This document shows, in pieces, positions 44,221 through 53,905 of a stretch of 64,000 bases of DNA. Where the stretch lies: the NCBI GenBank assembly GCA_016710595.1, contig JADJVM010000008.1, forward strand, positions 248,001 through 312,000. The letters are read 5' to 3'. How positions within the stretch are numbered: the stretch's first letter is position 1; each line of letters begins with the position of its first letter. This DNA is from Niastella sp. Its GTDB lineage: Bacteria > Bacteroidota > Bacteroidia > Chitinophagales > Chitinophagaceae. A program made the translations under genes and the position numbers. A model generated the notes under the pieces. That model saw only the letters and a program-made list of their open reading frames with translations. It did no database searches and was not told the DNA's origin.

Positions 44221-45060
44221 TTACCAAATATTTCTTGGGCAACTGTATTTACTTTTGAAAGGTTTAAATTGATACGGTTTTAATTTACCTTTTGCTGCCA
44301 GGCGAACCCTGAAAGTTAAACCTGAAAAGAAATATAAATCATTATTTTTAGGATTCCCTCTTTCCGTTCCTTCTGCAGGATAACCGCCATCACCCCGATA
44401 TGCCATGGCAACAGCGCCCAGCCCCCTGTTTTGAGCAAGCACAGAACGATTAATATAAGTGGTACTCACATCATCTAAATAATCAGTAAATGTTTTACGA
44501 ACCCCTACTACAAAACCAATCCGTTTATTATCTGTTAAAGCCCATAGCACACCACCTCCCATCGGGATAGAAAATTGCCTTAATTTATAGGGTTTACGGT
44601 CTTCATAAAAACCTTGCCCTTCGGTAGCATAATCAGGTAACACAATGTAATTTCCTTTTGAATCTTTTGTAGTAGGTTTAAATTGAAAGGCAGCCACCCC
44701 GGCAAACACATAGGGCGAAACTTTGTAATCATACAGATCAAATAATACATATTCAAAAGAAAGTGAATATTCGCTAAGGGTACTCTGAAAACTTAAATTA
44801 CGGGAACGGTTCTTTGGGTTGAACTTATCATCACCACTGATCTTGCCATCGGTAAAATCTGCCCTTATAAACATACGATCATTCAGCTCTACCATAAATC
44901 CTAAACCCCAGGCGGGATGTGAATGCCTGAAGAAATAGTTGCTACCACTCAGATCGCCGCTATAATTACTCATACCCGCAAAAAAACTGGTAAATACCTG
45001 TTGGCTCTTAACAGGGCTGCTAAAAGATAAAGTGATAGAAAAATATAGAATCCATTTCAT
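44221..45060 (-). CDS. DUF6089-type outer-membrane beta-barrel protein
   Basis: 279 residues with a signal peptide (1-19, ending VKS|QQ) followed by alternating amphipathic strands (VFTSFFAGMSNYSGDL, WGLGFMVELNDRMFIRADF, and others), giving an eight-strand barrel layout. This matches the DUF6089 family of Bacteroidota outer-membrane proteins; function unknown. It follows pdhB by 36 nt on the same strand and may be read through from it. Confidence 0.8.
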   Translation of the reverse strand: MKWILYFSITLSFSSPVKSQQVFTSFFAGMSNYSGDLSGSNYFFRHSHPAWGLGFMVELNDRMFIRADFTDGKISGDDKFNPKNRSRNLSFQSTLSEYSLSFEYVLFDLYDYKVSPYVFAGVAAFQFKPTTKDSKGNYIVLPDYATEGQGFYEDRKPYKLRQFSIPMGGGVLWALTDNKRIGFVVGVRKTFTDYLDDVSTTYINRSVLAQNRGLGAVAMAYRGDGGYPAEGTERGNPKNNDLYFFSGLTFRVRLAAKGKLKPYQFKPFKSKYSCPRNIW

Positions 45061-45096
45061 TTGAAAATTAACGGATGTCCTTATTGAAATATTGTA

Positions 45097-46080
45097 CTAC
45101 TTAGCCAAATACATTACTTCCTTTACCAGCCTTACCGTACGCTCTACACTCGGCAGGTAAGCAGCTACTAAATTGGGTGCGTAGTGCATAGGGGCATCAG
45201 CGCTAGTGATACGCCTAATGGGAGCATCTAAATAATCGAATCCTTCTTTTTGAATGCGGTAGGCAATTTCTGAACTTACAGATGCAAAGGGCCATTGTTC
45301 TTCTACAATTACCAGGCGGTTTGTTTTTTTCACACTTTCCAAAATGGTAAACCAGTCTAATGGCCGGATGGTTGCTACATCTATCACTTCAGCTTCTATA
45401 CCTTCTTTGGCAAGTTCTTCTGCAGCACCCAGGGCAACCTTCATCATTTTATTAAAAGAAACAATTGTTACATCTTTCCCCTGGCGTTTAATAAAACATT
45501 TACCAATGGGCAAAACATATTCTTCTTCGGGCACTTCACCTTTATCGCCATACATCAGTTCACTTTCCATAAAAACAACCGGATCATCATCCCTGATGGC
45601 CGATTTTAATAAACCCTTAGCGTCATAAGGATTACTAACTGATATTACTTTTAAGCCTGGTATATTGGCATACAAACTTTCAAAAGCGGTAGAATGTTGT
45701 GCACCCAACTGCCCGGCACTACCATTAGCACCTCTAAAAACTATTGGACAACCAACTTGTCCCCCACTCATCGCCAACATCTTAGAAGCTGTATTTAAAA
45801 TTTGATCTAAGGCTAATACTGCAAAATTCCAGGTCATATATTCTACTATTGGGCGCAATCCATTTTGAGCAGCCCCCACAGCAATAGCGGTAAACCCTAG
45901 TTCAGCAATAGGTGTATCAATTATTCTTTTTTCGCCAAATTCTTCTAACATTCCCTGGCTCACTTTATAAGCTCCGTTATATTCGGCTACTTCTTCTCCC
46001 ATCAAAAATACCCGATCATCTTTTCTCATCTCTTCCTGCATGGCTTCCCGAAGGGCTTCTCTGAATGCTATTTGGCGCAT
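45097..46080 (-). CDS. pdhB: Pyruvate dehydrogenase E1 component, beta subunit
   Basis: 327 residues. Starts MRQIAFREALREAMQEEM; VFLMGEEVAEYNGAYKVSQGM, GAQHSTAFESLYANIPGLKV and EEQWPFASVSSEIAYR are the conserved blocks of E1 beta, including the catalytic glutamate region near E29. Partner of pdhA, which lies about 25 kb away. A consensus promoter is at 46127-46134. E2 and E3 genes are not in the window. Confidence 0.95.
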   Translation of the reverse strand: MRQIAFREALREAMQEEMRKDDRVFLMGEEVAEYNGAYKVSQGMLEEFGEKRIIDTPIAELGFTAIAVGAAQNGLRPIVEYMTWNFAVLALDQILNTASKMLAMSGGQVGCPIVFRGANGSAGQLGAQHSTAFESLYANIPGLKVISVSNPYDAKGLLKSAIRDDDPVVFMESELMYGDKGEVPEEEYVLPIGKCFIKRQGKDVTIVSFNKMMKVALGAAEELAKEGIEAEVIDVATIRPLDWFTILESVKKTNRLVIVEEQWPFASVSSEIAYRIQKEGFDYLDAPIRRITSADAPMHYAPNLVAAYLPSVERTVRLVKEVMYLAK

Positions 46081-46126
46081 ATAAACCTGGTTTTTTAGTT
46101 ACGTTTCTGATTTAGATTTGTGTGCG

Positions 46127-46134
46127 CAAATTTA
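46127..46134 (-). promoter_or_regulatory. -7 promoter element (TAAATTTG) for pdhB
   Basis: Perfect TAnnTTTG on the minus strand, 46 nt before ATG 46080. A TTTG lies 20 nt upstream of it, at the spacing expected for the -33 box, so this is the best two-part promoter in the window. Confidence 0.65.
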
Positions 46135-46412
46135 TGCCCAAACGGGCAGATGAACAAATTGCAGTTTTGAAACCGAAATCCTTTAAATATTACCATTCAT
46201 ATTTATATATTGAGAATAGATGATTCAATTAGGGAGTAATATTTTAAAGCAAAAAAGTTTATAACCGATAAAATTAATATCAAAACAGACGTTAATTCTA
46301 CCAGCATCTTACCTGCCAAAAATGTCCGGATTTTAATCCTGCAATATTATAAAAAAGAAAAAAAATAGCAGTGCATTTTAAAAAATTAGAATAAGAGCAT
46401 TGCATAAAAATA
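46135..46412. other. AT-rich gap without a recognisable gene
   Basis: Most of the 376-bp gap between pdhB and the thiolase gene. Apart from the pdhB promoter at one end and the thiolase terminator at the other, I see only short frames (the longest plausible one is a 14-codon ORF) and no RNA gene. Confidence 0.6.
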
Positions 46413-46443
46413 AAAAAAGAGTTGCAACTGGCAACTCTTTTTT
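46413..46443 (-). terminator. Thiolase terminator
   Basis: AAAAAAGAGTTGC (46413-46425) and GCAACTCTTTTTT (46431-46443): 13-bp perfect stem, 5-nt loop, 14 bp after the thiolase stop on the minus strand. Confidence 0.88.
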
Positions 46444-46456
46444 ATATCAATGACTA

Positions 46457-47635
46457 TTACACATTTTCAATTACCATGGCACTCGCCCCTCCTCCTCCAT
46501 TGCATATACCTGCTGCGCCATATTTTGCTTTATTCTGTTTCAATATATTTATGAGTGTAACAATAATCCTGGCACCACTTGCCCCCAATGGATGACCAAT
46601 AGAAACAGCACCACCATTTACATTTACTTTGGCGGGATCCAGTTTCATACGGCGGCTATTTTCTATACCAACTACAGAAAATGCTTCATTCAGCTCCCAA
46701 TATTGAATGTCTTCCATTTTGAGGCCGGCTTTTTCTACTGCCTTTGGAACAGCAATGGCAGGCGAAGTGGTGAACCATTCGGGAGCTTGTTCGGCATCTG
46801 CATAACTTAATACTTTGGCAATTGGTTTTAAACCCAGTTCATCTGCTTTTTCTTTGCTCATCAATACCAGTGCAGCAGCACCATCATTCATGGTACTGGC
46901 ATTGGCGGCAGTAACGGTGCCTTCTTTGCTGAAAGCACCTTTAAGGCCTGCAATTTTATCAAACTTCACATTAAATGGTTCTTCATCTTTAGCAAAAATG
47001 ATGGGATCACCTTTTCGTTGTGGGATAGAAACCGGTACAATTTCATTTTCAAATTTACCTTCGTTTATGGCTGCCTGGCTCCTTTTATAACTTTCAATAG
47101 CAAATGCATCCTGGTCTTCTCTGGATACATGACAAGTGCTGGCGCATAGATCCGCCGCATTACCCATCGCTTTACCATCATACACATCCGTAAGGCCGTC
47201 TTTTGCCAATCCATCAACTAAAGTGGTATTGCCATATTTGTTTCCCCAGCGCATGCTTTCATTATAAAACGGAACATTACTCATGCTCTCCATACCGCCT
47301 GCAATTACAATATCTGCATCGCCTAATTTTATACTTTGTGCAGCCAGCGCAATTGCTTTCATACCACTGGCACAAACTTTATTTACGGTAGTACAATTTA
47401 CTTCATTGGGCAAGCCGGCAAATTTTGCTGCCTGGCGTGCGGGTGCCTGCCCCAAATTGGCTTGTATTACGCTTCCCATCAATACATCGTTTACCAATTC
47501 TGGTTTTACACCGGCTTTTTCTAATGCTCCTTTAATGGCTATCGCTCCTAATTGTGTAGCGCTTAGCGTTTTCAATGAACCTCCAAAACTTCCTAAAGGC
47601 GTGCGGACAGCAGCCATAATATATACTTCTTTCAT
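46457..47635 (-). CDS. Acetyl-CoA C-acetyltransferase (thiolase II type)
   Basis: 392 residues, standard thiolase. Nucleophile C88 (NKVCASGMKAI), catalytic H348 (GGAVSIGHPLGASGAR) and C378 (CNGGGGASA) are present, with NEAFS between. The short, degradative/biosynthetic acetoacetyl-CoA-type loops suggest it interconverts two acetyl-CoA and acetoacetyl-CoA, but beta-ketothiolase activity on longer chains cannot be excluded. It has its own promoter and terminator, so it stands alone. Confidence 0.93.
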   Translation of the reverse strand: MKEVYIMAAVRTPLGSFGGSLKTLSATQLGAIAIKGALEKAGVKPELVNDVLMGSVIQANLGQAPARQAAKFAGLPNEVNCTTVNKVCASGMKAIALAAQSIKLGDADIVIAGGMESMSNVPFYNESMRWGNKYGNTTLVDGLAKDGLTDVYDGKAMGNAADLCASTCHVSREDQDAFAIESYKRSQAAINEGKFENEIVPVSIPQRKGDPIIFAKDEEPFNVKFDKIAGLKGAFSKEGTVTAANASTMNDGAAALVLMSKEKADELGLKPIAKVLSYADAEQAPEWFTTSPAIAVPKAVEKAGLKMEDIQYWELNEAFSVVGIENSRRMKLDPAKVNVNGGAVSIGHPLGASGARIIVTLINILKQNKAKYGAAGICNGGGGASAMVIENV

Positions 47636-47652
47636 ATCTTATTTTTTGGTTG

Positions 47653-47660
47653 CAAAGATA
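47653..47660 (-). promoter_or_regulatory. -7 promoter element (TATCTTTG) for thiolase
   Basis: Perfect TAnnTTTG on the minus strand, 17 nt before ATG 47635. Confidence 0.55.
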
Positions 47661-47745
47661 CAACCTTAGGATGTAAAGGCCGAAACGGGGATGAAGAATG
47701 CAATTTTAATTACATTGCTTTACTTTGCAGGATAACTTTTAAAAA

Positions 47746-48480
47746 ATGTTTTCATTTAATAAATACGGTAAGATATTACTTTGGGGTGTAGTAGCATTAA
47801 CGGCACTTTTTGTAATCGGGAACCTTTACTCACTTTATTTTAAACCCACGTATGCCATGGGCCAGAACAATAATGGCAATGTAATGGTACTATTGGTAGT
47901 GGGGCTGATTCTTGGTGGCGCATTAACCTACCTTGTTACACAGCTCAACAAAAAAGCAAAGAAGGAAATAAAAGAAAGTTCGCATACCGTAATTGAAAGT
48001 ATCAGAAAGGTTTTTAAAGTAGTTTGTGCCGAAGGCCAATTCAGCGAATTATATAACTATGAAGAAACTAAAAAAATATTTCACTTTATTCCTTCTACCA
48101 AAAAAGCATTGGTGATCATAAAAGCTAAAGTATTGGTAGGCTACGATTTTGAAAAACTAAGCTGGGAAATAGATGAACTAAGCCGTAAACTAAAAATTAT
48201 AAATTTTCCAGAACCGGAAATACTGTCAATAGAACCAGATTATAAATATTATAATATGGAAGAAAATATTTTTAACCTTTTTAGCCGTGAAGACCTTTCA
48301 AAAATACAACAGAATGGCAAAAAACAAGTAGAGCAGGCTGCTATTGGAAGCGATTTACCAAAGATTGCAGCAGAGCAAATGCGCACCATCCTTACTGAAG
48401 TTTTACAAACACATAAATGGAATTTAGAAGATAGCTATAAAATTACCTCCCCTCCTCAAAAAATGGAAGAAAATGAATAG
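47746..48480 (+). CDS. DUF4230 family membrane-anchored protein
   Basis: 244 residues: two N-terminal hydrophobic segments (about 9-28 and 46-64), then a soluble domain (about 75-235) matching DUF4230 (VFKVVCAEGQFSELYNYEET, ALVIIKAKVLVGYDFEKL, PEPEILSIEPDYKYYN). Function unknown. Divergent from thiolase. Its stop is 1 bp from that of trhO on the other strand. Confidence 0.82.
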   Translation: MFSFNKYGKILLWGVVALTALFVIGNLYSLYFKPTYAMGQNNNGNVMVLLVVGLILGGALTYLVTQLNKKAKKEIKESSHTVIESIRKVFKVVCAEGQFSELYNYEETKKIFHFIPSTKKALVIIKAKVLVGYDFEKLSWEIDELSRKLKIINFPEPEILSIEPDYKYYNMEENIFNLFSREDLSKIQQNGKKQVEQAAIGSDLPKIAAEQMRTILTEVLQTHKWNLEDSYKITSPPQKMEENE

Positions 48481-48481
48481 C

Positions 48482-49519
48482 TTATTCTTCCTTCAACCTG
48501 GGCCTAAGCCTTTGTTTTGATTTATTAAATACCATCCTGCCTTTATCAATGCCTTTGCGTAATTTTTTTTGTGCTTCTTCAGGAAGCAAAAGCATTTCCC
48601 GGCATTCGGGGCTACAGCATCCATTATAGGTTGCTGCACAATCTGCACATTGAATAAATAATAAATGGCAGGCTTCATTTTTACAATTGGTATGGGTGTC
48701 GGCAGGCTTACCACATTGATGGCATTTTGCAATGATCTCATCTGTAATTCGCTCTCCCAACCTATCATCAAATACAAAGTTTTTTCCTTTGAACTTATTA
48801 GATAAACCAGTATGTTTTATGGTATTGGCATAATGTATAATACCTCCTTCTAAATGATATACATTTTTAAAACCACGGTGCAACATAAAAGCGCTGGCTT
48901 TTTCGCAACGGATACCACCAGTACAATACATGATAATATTGTTATCCTTTTTATCTGCCAGCATATCAGCAGCCATGGGTAATTGTTCCCTAAATGTATC
49001 GCTGGGAATTTCAATTGCATTTTCAAAGTGCCCCACTTCATATTCATAATGGTTGCGCATATCTACCACGATGGTATCTTTATCAGAAGTAAGCGTATTA
49101 AATTCCTGTGCATTTACATATTTCCCCTTTTGCTTCATCGAAAAATCAGGATCATCTATACCGTCTGCAACGATTTTATGACGCAACTTTACTTTTAATA
49201 CCCAAAATGATTTTCCATCATCATCTACCGCAATATTTAAACGCAAGTTCTTAATCGCTTCTATGCTATTCAAATATTGCCTGAAATTTTCCATTTGGTA
49301 TTCGGGGATACTTATTTGTGCATTGATGCCTTCCGAAGCAATATAGATGCGGCCAAAAACTTGCAATGCTTCCAGTGACTGATAAATTTGATCACGGAAA
49401 AGCTGGGGATCTTCAATAAAGAAATATTGATAAAAAGAAATGGTAACCCTTTTAAAAGGTTCCTGGTACAGGCGTTTCTTTAGCTCATCCTGGTTTACCC
49501 GGTTGTGTAGTACTGCCAT
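48482..49519 (-). CDS. trhO: tRNA uridine(34) hydroxylase TrhO (rhodanese-like)
   Basis: Adds the 5-hydroxyl to U34 of certain tRNAs using O2. 345 residues: acylphosphatase-like N-terminal domain (about 1-125, with ASEGINAQIS), rhodanese domain (about 140-240) with C199 in MYCTGGIRCEKAS, and a C-terminal Cys-rich zinc-like segment (CHQCGKP ... CADCAATYNGCCSPEC). All features of the YceA/TrhO family are present. Confidence 0.93.
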   Translation of the reverse strand: MAVLHNRVNQDELKKRLYQEPFKRVTISFYQYFFIEDPQLFRDQIYQSLEALQVFGRIYIASEGINAQISIPEYQMENFRQYLNSIEAIKNLRLNIAVDDDGKSFWVLKVKLRHKIVADGIDDPDFSMKQKGKYVNAQEFNTLTSDKDTIVVDMRNHYEYEVGHFENAIEIPSDTFREQLPMAADMLADKKDNNIIMYCTGGIRCEKASAFMLHRGFKNVYHLEGGIIHYANTIKHTGLSNKFKGKNFVFDDRLGERITDEIIAKCHQCGKPADTHTNCKNEACHLLFIQCADCAATYNGCCSPECREMLLLPEEAQKKLRKGIDKGRMVFNKSKQRLRPRLKEE

Positions 49520-49624
49520 GTTTCAAAATTTGATTCCGCTTATGCGGAAAACCATTAATAAATGATTGGATGCTTGCAGGGCAAACCAAATAATTTGAGC
49601 AAAGATAAAAAAATAATTGAACGC

Positions 49625-52174
49625 TTAAAATTCAGGAATGGCTTTTGGTCTTTGTGCAACCTTAATAAACCCTGATCCCAATATACCGCCAAAGCCCAAC
49701 CGGACATCACTCCTTACTTTTGAACTATTGCTAAAAGACATTACATAATCTACCCGGATAACTTTTATAATATTCTCAAGCCCGACAAAAAGTTCAGCGT
49801 AATTATTTTTTTTGGTTACCAAAAGAATATTGGTTCCCGTAACCAGGTTCCAGTTTAATCTTTTAAATAAAGGAATTTTGTTCGTTAGTAAACCATTTAA
49901 ATGATGTTCTAAATGTAAGAAACCATATAAGTTGTCTGTGGTACTATTGGCATAATATTCTGCCATTTGAAAACTATTTACATATTCTCCCGCCAGGATT
50001 CCCATATTGCCATTAAAATGCTGGTAATCCATTACGGGAACCGATTTATTATTCAGGAACCCACCGGTACCAATATTATATTTTAAAAGCCCGGCAAGTT
50101 TTAAGTTGATATCATCCATAACTTTTAATTGCCATTTATCAAAATCCACATCGCTTCCAAAAATATTTTTTATCCCTTTTGCATAGCTAAGTGTAAAAGT
50201 GGGATATTTTGATCCCAGCGGAATTTTTTGATATGGCAACTGAATATATTTTTGGCCGGGTTTAAAACTTACCGATCCGCTAATAATGAATGCCTGGTGT
50301 GGACTGAATTGTGCATTCATTAATTGTTGCGGGTAATTGGGTGTAATATGAATACTGTCTTTTTTTCGAAAGCTGAATAAGGTGGTATTGTTCAATGGCA
50401 TCCTGTCTTCGTATAATGCATTTACAAAAAAGCGCACACCATTCTCGTATGTTTTATTGTAATTTATGTTGCCAAACCAGTCCTCATAAGTCTTAATATA
50501 ATTTTGGCCATATAATAGAATGGAAAGGCTGTTGCTTAAAGGGTTTAATGTACTACCCCTGAAAAACTCAGTAACCCTTTTTCCGCCACTCAATGTAATT
50601 ACTTTTGTACCGGCATTCGTTTGCCGAAATTTTCTTTGGGGTGTAAATACCAAATTGGTCCAGGCGTTCAAATGGGTATTGCTAAATCCATAGCGGATAT
50701 GCGGTTCAAATTTTACGGTGGATCGTAAAACCCTTGAATGTTTTGAAATCATACCACCAGCATTTACCACTAACCCTTCAGCATTATTATACTCCATATT
50801 CGGAATAATGCCGTCAATATGCCAGGAGTAAGTGCCTTTCTTTTTGTAATGAGTTCTGTAAATACCACCCAACAACAAACTGGCAGGTTTAATTTTTCCT
50901 TGACGTTTATTTAAGGAATCTATTGAGGCCTGGCTTTTTGATGAATCTAAACGTACCTGGTACAAACTATCTTTCACTTTATAATCTTTTAGTTCTTCTT
51001 TCTCAAGTGGTACAGGCCGTATAGAATCCCAATAAGCTTTTGTTTTTTTATTTACGGCAGTGTCATATTTAATGACAACCCGGTTGAATAATTTTTTATC
51101 AAATACAGGATCAATTTCATAATTGGAATAAACAGATAAAAATTGCCCGGTTGCATTTACGCCAAACATATTAATTTTAAACTGAAGCAATTGATTCTTC
51201 ACACGCCATACATCATTGTTAACCGGCACATACAGTTGGTTAATTTCTAAACTATCAATCAGTTCCAATTGAGCTGTTTTGGTTAATAAAAGCTCAAAGC
51301 TATGAATACGCCAACTATCTTCCATTATATTGATGATCCCTGTAAAGAGTGGTTCATATTTCCTGCGTGGAGTTACCCGTATACTGTTTATCATTTTGCC
51401 ATCTTCAAAATAACTACCCAATAGTTTAAATTTATAAAAACCAATGGCCCCATCTGCAATGGGCGAAACAAAGCCCCTGGGATTTAATTGTTCGGCAAAT
51501 ACCGATACATTGTTTTGGTACAAACTAATAAACGTAGGGAAGCTAAAACCAAAGCCACCACTACCACTTACCCGGCTGCTTAAAACCTCCATCTTAAATT
51601 TATCGGGCCGTTGCGTATAAATTTTAGAGATAGATTCAGAAAGATAAATGATGCCTTTTCCGGTAGAGTCAAGGCCCATATCCTGGCGATCCTGGTCGGG
51701 AACTTTTTGCCCAAATACTTTTTTAGGTAAATGGTTTAACCTTACCAAATCTTTACTATATCTGTCGCATTGAAATCCGTTTACCTCTTTAGCATACTGT
51801 TCTCTTTTTTTAATGGCCTGGCGAATAATTTCATAAGCGGGGTCTTCTCCCCCATTTTTTATGATCACTTCATTTAAGGTAAGTTTTTGTTCTTTTAAAA
51901 TAAAACTGATTTCGGTATCTGTATTTAGGTTTACTGTTTTTTCAACTGTTTCATACCCGATATGCTGGCATACGAGTATATATTTCCCTGGAGAAAGTGA
52001 AAATGAAAACCGAGCCTTGTTATTGGCGCTGGTACCCATTGTTGTCCCTTTGATTGTTATAGATGCATAAGGAAGTAAATCTCCGGATTCATTAAAAACA
52101 GTTCCATATATTTTTTGAGCTTTCGAAACAAAAGAAAGAGTAAAAATAAAAAAGCAGAGTAACAGTATTTTCAT
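49625..52174 (-). CDS. DUF5686 outer-membrane protein with N-terminal carboxypeptidase-regulatory-like domain
   Basis: 849 residues: signal peptide (1-19, VSKA|QK), a CarboxypepD_reg-like beta-sandwich (about 20-98: IYGTVFNESGDLLPYASITIKG), then the DUF5686 domain, a long stretch ending in many amphipathic strands that look like an outer-membrane barrel. It is the TonB-independent relative of SusC-like proteins; substrate unknown. No SusD partner is adjacent. The ATG is preceded directly by ATCTGT. Confidence 0.85.
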   Translation of the reverse strand: MKILLLCFFIFTLSFVSKAQKIYGTVFNESGDLLPYASITIKGTTMGTSANNKARFSFSLSPGKYILVCQHIGYETVEKTVNLNTDTEISFILKEQKLTLNEVIIKNGGEDPAYEIIRQAIKKREQYAKEVNGFQCDRYSKDLVRLNHLPKKVFGQKVPDQDRQDMGLDSTGKGIIYLSESISKIYTQRPDKFKMEVLSSRVSGSGGFGFSFPTFISLYQNNVSVFAEQLNPRGFVSPIADGAIGFYKFKLLGSYFEDGKMINSIRVTPRRKYEPLFTGIINIMEDSWRIHSFELLLTKTAQLELIDSLEINQLYVPVNNDVWRVKNQLLQFKINMFGVNATGQFLSVYSNYEIDPVFDKKLFNRVVIKYDTAVNKKTKAYWDSIRPVPLEKEELKDYKVKDSLYQVRLDSSKSQASIDSLNKRQGKIKPASLLLGGIYRTHYKKKGTYSWHIDGIIPNMEYNNAEGLVVNAGGMISKHSRVLRSTVKFEPHIRYGFSNTHLNAWTNLVFTPQRKFRQTNAGTKVITLSGGKRVTEFFRGSTLNPLSNSLSILLYGQNYIKTYEDWFGNINYNKTYENGVRFFVNALYEDRMPLNNTTLFSFRKKDSIHITPNYPQQLMNAQFSPHQAFIISGSVSFKPGQKYIQLPYQKIPLGSKYPTFTLSYAKGIKNIFGSDVDFDKWQLKVMDDINLKLAGLLKYNIGTGGFLNNKSVPVMDYQHFNGNMGILAGEYVNSFQMAEYYANSTTDNLYGFLHLEHHLNGLLTNKIPLFKRLNWNLVTGTNILLVTKKNNYAELFVGLENIIKVIRVDYVMSFSNSSKVRSDVRLGFGGILGSGFIKVAQRPKAIPEF

Positions 52175-52485
52175 ACAGATAGTAGTTTGCTTACGAAATT
52201 AAGTGGAAGAAATGTTAATGAGATTATAAACATAAATATTATTCCTGATGGGTACTATGATAAGGGGGCATTTTCCATAATAGTTACAAAGAGGGAATCC
52301 TCTGGATTCAAGAACATATTGATTTATTATATCCCGCAGGGATTATACTTTAATAATATATTTCCGCCATACCAATACCCGGCCCCGTAGGGGTCGAATG
52401 ATTTAACTGCCTATATATAAGCGCTCGAACCCCTGGAATGTATGGTAATATTGATACTCTTCTTTTCTATTCCCAAATTGAAGTT
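52175..52485. other. 311-bp gap holding REP-like hairpins but no recognised gene
   Basis: No supported coding frame. The left half carries the upstream region of the DUF5686 gene; the right half contains the cluster of short palindromes listed separately at 52295-52433. Confidence 0.6.
52295..52433. repeat. Cluster of REP-like palindromes
   Basis: Three short hairpins with 3-nt loops: GAATCC-TCT-GGATTC (52295-52309), ATCCC-GCA-GGGAT (52331-52343), and CCCC-GTA-GGGG (52383-52393). GGGGTCGA (52390-52397) also pairs imperfectly with TCGAACCCC (52425-52433). All share a CC(C)-loop-GG(G) core. They resemble repetitive extragenic palindromes, but no second copy lies in the window and no REP-type (Y1) transposase is near. 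Confidence 0.35.
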
Positions 52486-53391
52486 TTAAATATAAATATC
52501 AGCAATTACTAATACAGCAAATAATACTGATGCAATACCATTCGCCGTCATAAATGCAATATTTACCCGGCTAAGATCGTTCGGCTTTACCAACGAATGC
52601 TGATATAATAACATGCCAATAAAAACAACAACTCCCAACCAATAAAAGATTCCAAAACTTCCGTATATCCCGGCTAACACTACAGCAAATGCACTTAGCA
52701 AATGCAGAAAAATTGAGACATTCAACGCTTTTGATTTCCCCATGAATGACGGGATTGAATACAGCTCATTTTCTTTATCGAAGGCTTCATCCTGCAACGC
52801 ATATATAACGTCAAACCCACTGACCCAAAAAATTACTGCTATTGAAAATAAAACGGGTAATACATTAAATACGCCTGTTACTGCCAACCAGGCGCCAATA
52901 GGGGCTAATGATAATCCAGCCCCCAATACTAAATGACAAAGTGCAGTAAACCGTTTTGTGTAACTGTAAAATAATATGATTAACAACGCCACAGGCGATA
53001 GTAAAAAACAAATCTTGTTAATAAACCAGGTACAAATAATAAATGCAGCACAATTTAAAATGGTGAATAATAAAGCCTGCCCTGGTGTAATGATCCCAGC
53101 CGGAATTTCCCTCACTGCAGTACGTGCATTTTGGGCATCGTACCTCCGGTCTGCATATCGGTTAAATGCCATTGCAGCCGAACGTGCAAATATCATGCAC
53201 AGTAAAACCAAAATTAAAAGTTCAATAATAACGCCTGTATCGCCGTATAAAAATGGTATCAAGTTTTGCCGGGCAGCCGGACGAAAAAAAACACTATTGA
53301 TACCCAAAAAAAATCCTATTAAGGCAAAGGGCATTGCAAAAATAGTATGAGAAAACTTGATCAGGGATAAATAATTCTTAATTACAGGCAT
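52486..53391 (-). CDS. mqnP: UbiA-family prenyltransferase, MqnP-like (menaquinone, futalosine route)
   Basis: 301 residues, about nine membrane helices. The two Asp-rich motifs are NRYADRRYD (N77, D81, D85) and FDVIYALQDEAFD (D194, D201, D205), which bind the prenyl diphosphate through Mg. The text MAFNRYADRRYDAQNARTA..EIP is closest to MqnP, which prenylates the futalosine-pathway precursor, rather than to MenA or UbiA of the other routes; no other mqn gene is in the window, so the symbol is moderately sure. Inner membrane. Confidence 0.8.
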   Translation of the reverse strand: MPVIKNYLSLIKFSHTIFAMPFALIGFFLGINSVFFRPAARQNLIPFLYGDTGVIIELLILVLLCMIFARSAAMAFNRYADRRYDAQNARTAVREIPAGIITPGQALLFTILNCAAFIICTWFINKICFLLSPVALLIILFYSYTKRFTALCHLVLGAGLSLAPIGAWLAVTGVFNVLPVLFSIAVIFWVSGFDVIYALQDEAFDKENELYSIPSFMGKSKALNVSIFLHLLSAFAVVLAGIYGSFGIFYWLGVVVFIGMLLYQHSLVKPNDLSRVNIAFMTANGIASVLFAVLVIADIYI

Positions 53392-53472
53392 AGTGGTAAA
53401 GGGGGCAACAAATTAATATGATACAAAATGGAGCAGCCATTCACAAGATATATTTTTGATGAAATTTTATAC

Positions 53473-53877
53473 TCATTTACCAGCTGCTATAGTTTTTAAC
53501 TTATTGGTAAAGCCAAACATCACTTCAAGCAAACAGAATATCAATAAAAAATTAAATTCAATTCCATTTCTTCCGGCACCCACTACATACCAACCCTCAC
53601 TAAAATGAACCATCATAATTCCTACTATTAATATCAATATAAAAATAAGCGATGCAGGTTTTATAAATATGTTCATGAGTAAACAAATGGCACAAGCCAC
53701 ATGCGATAATTTGATGGCCCAGGCAAGAGGCACCCCTACAGGAGAAAATCCTTTTTGATTTAAATACAGGTTGCCAAATTCATTCATACTATTATTAAAA
53801 AATGAAGGAACACTATGCATGAGCAATATAACGGCTATGGCAAAACGAAGCATAAAATGATCTTTAAAAATATTCAT
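53473..53877 (-). CDS. DoxX-family membrane protein
   Basis: From ATG 53877, 134 residues with four hydrophobic helices and the DoxX-type pattern (RFAIAVILLMHSVPSFF, LSHVACAICLLMNIF, EFNFLLIFCLLEVMFGF). The frame extends to a GTG at 53916 overlapping sdaA, but ATG 53877 gives the usual N-terminus. Function of the family is unclear; some members act in respiration- or redox-related settings. It follows sdaA closely. Confidence 0.75.
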   Translation of the reverse strand: MNIFKDHFMLRFAIAVILLMHSVPSFFNNSMNEFGNLYLNQKGFSPVGVPLAWAIKLSHVACAICLLMNIFIKPASLIFILILIVGIMMVHFSEGWYVVGAGRNGIEFNFLLIFCLLEVMFGFTNKLKTIAAGK

Positions 53878-53905
53878 AAAGCTATTTTTGATGAAAATTA
53901 ATTCT

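Noticed and set aside
52381..52440. tRNA-like string GGTTCGA on the minus strand
   Set aside because: The flanking bases do not form a T-arm, acceptor or anticodon stem; it belongs to the palindrome cluster.
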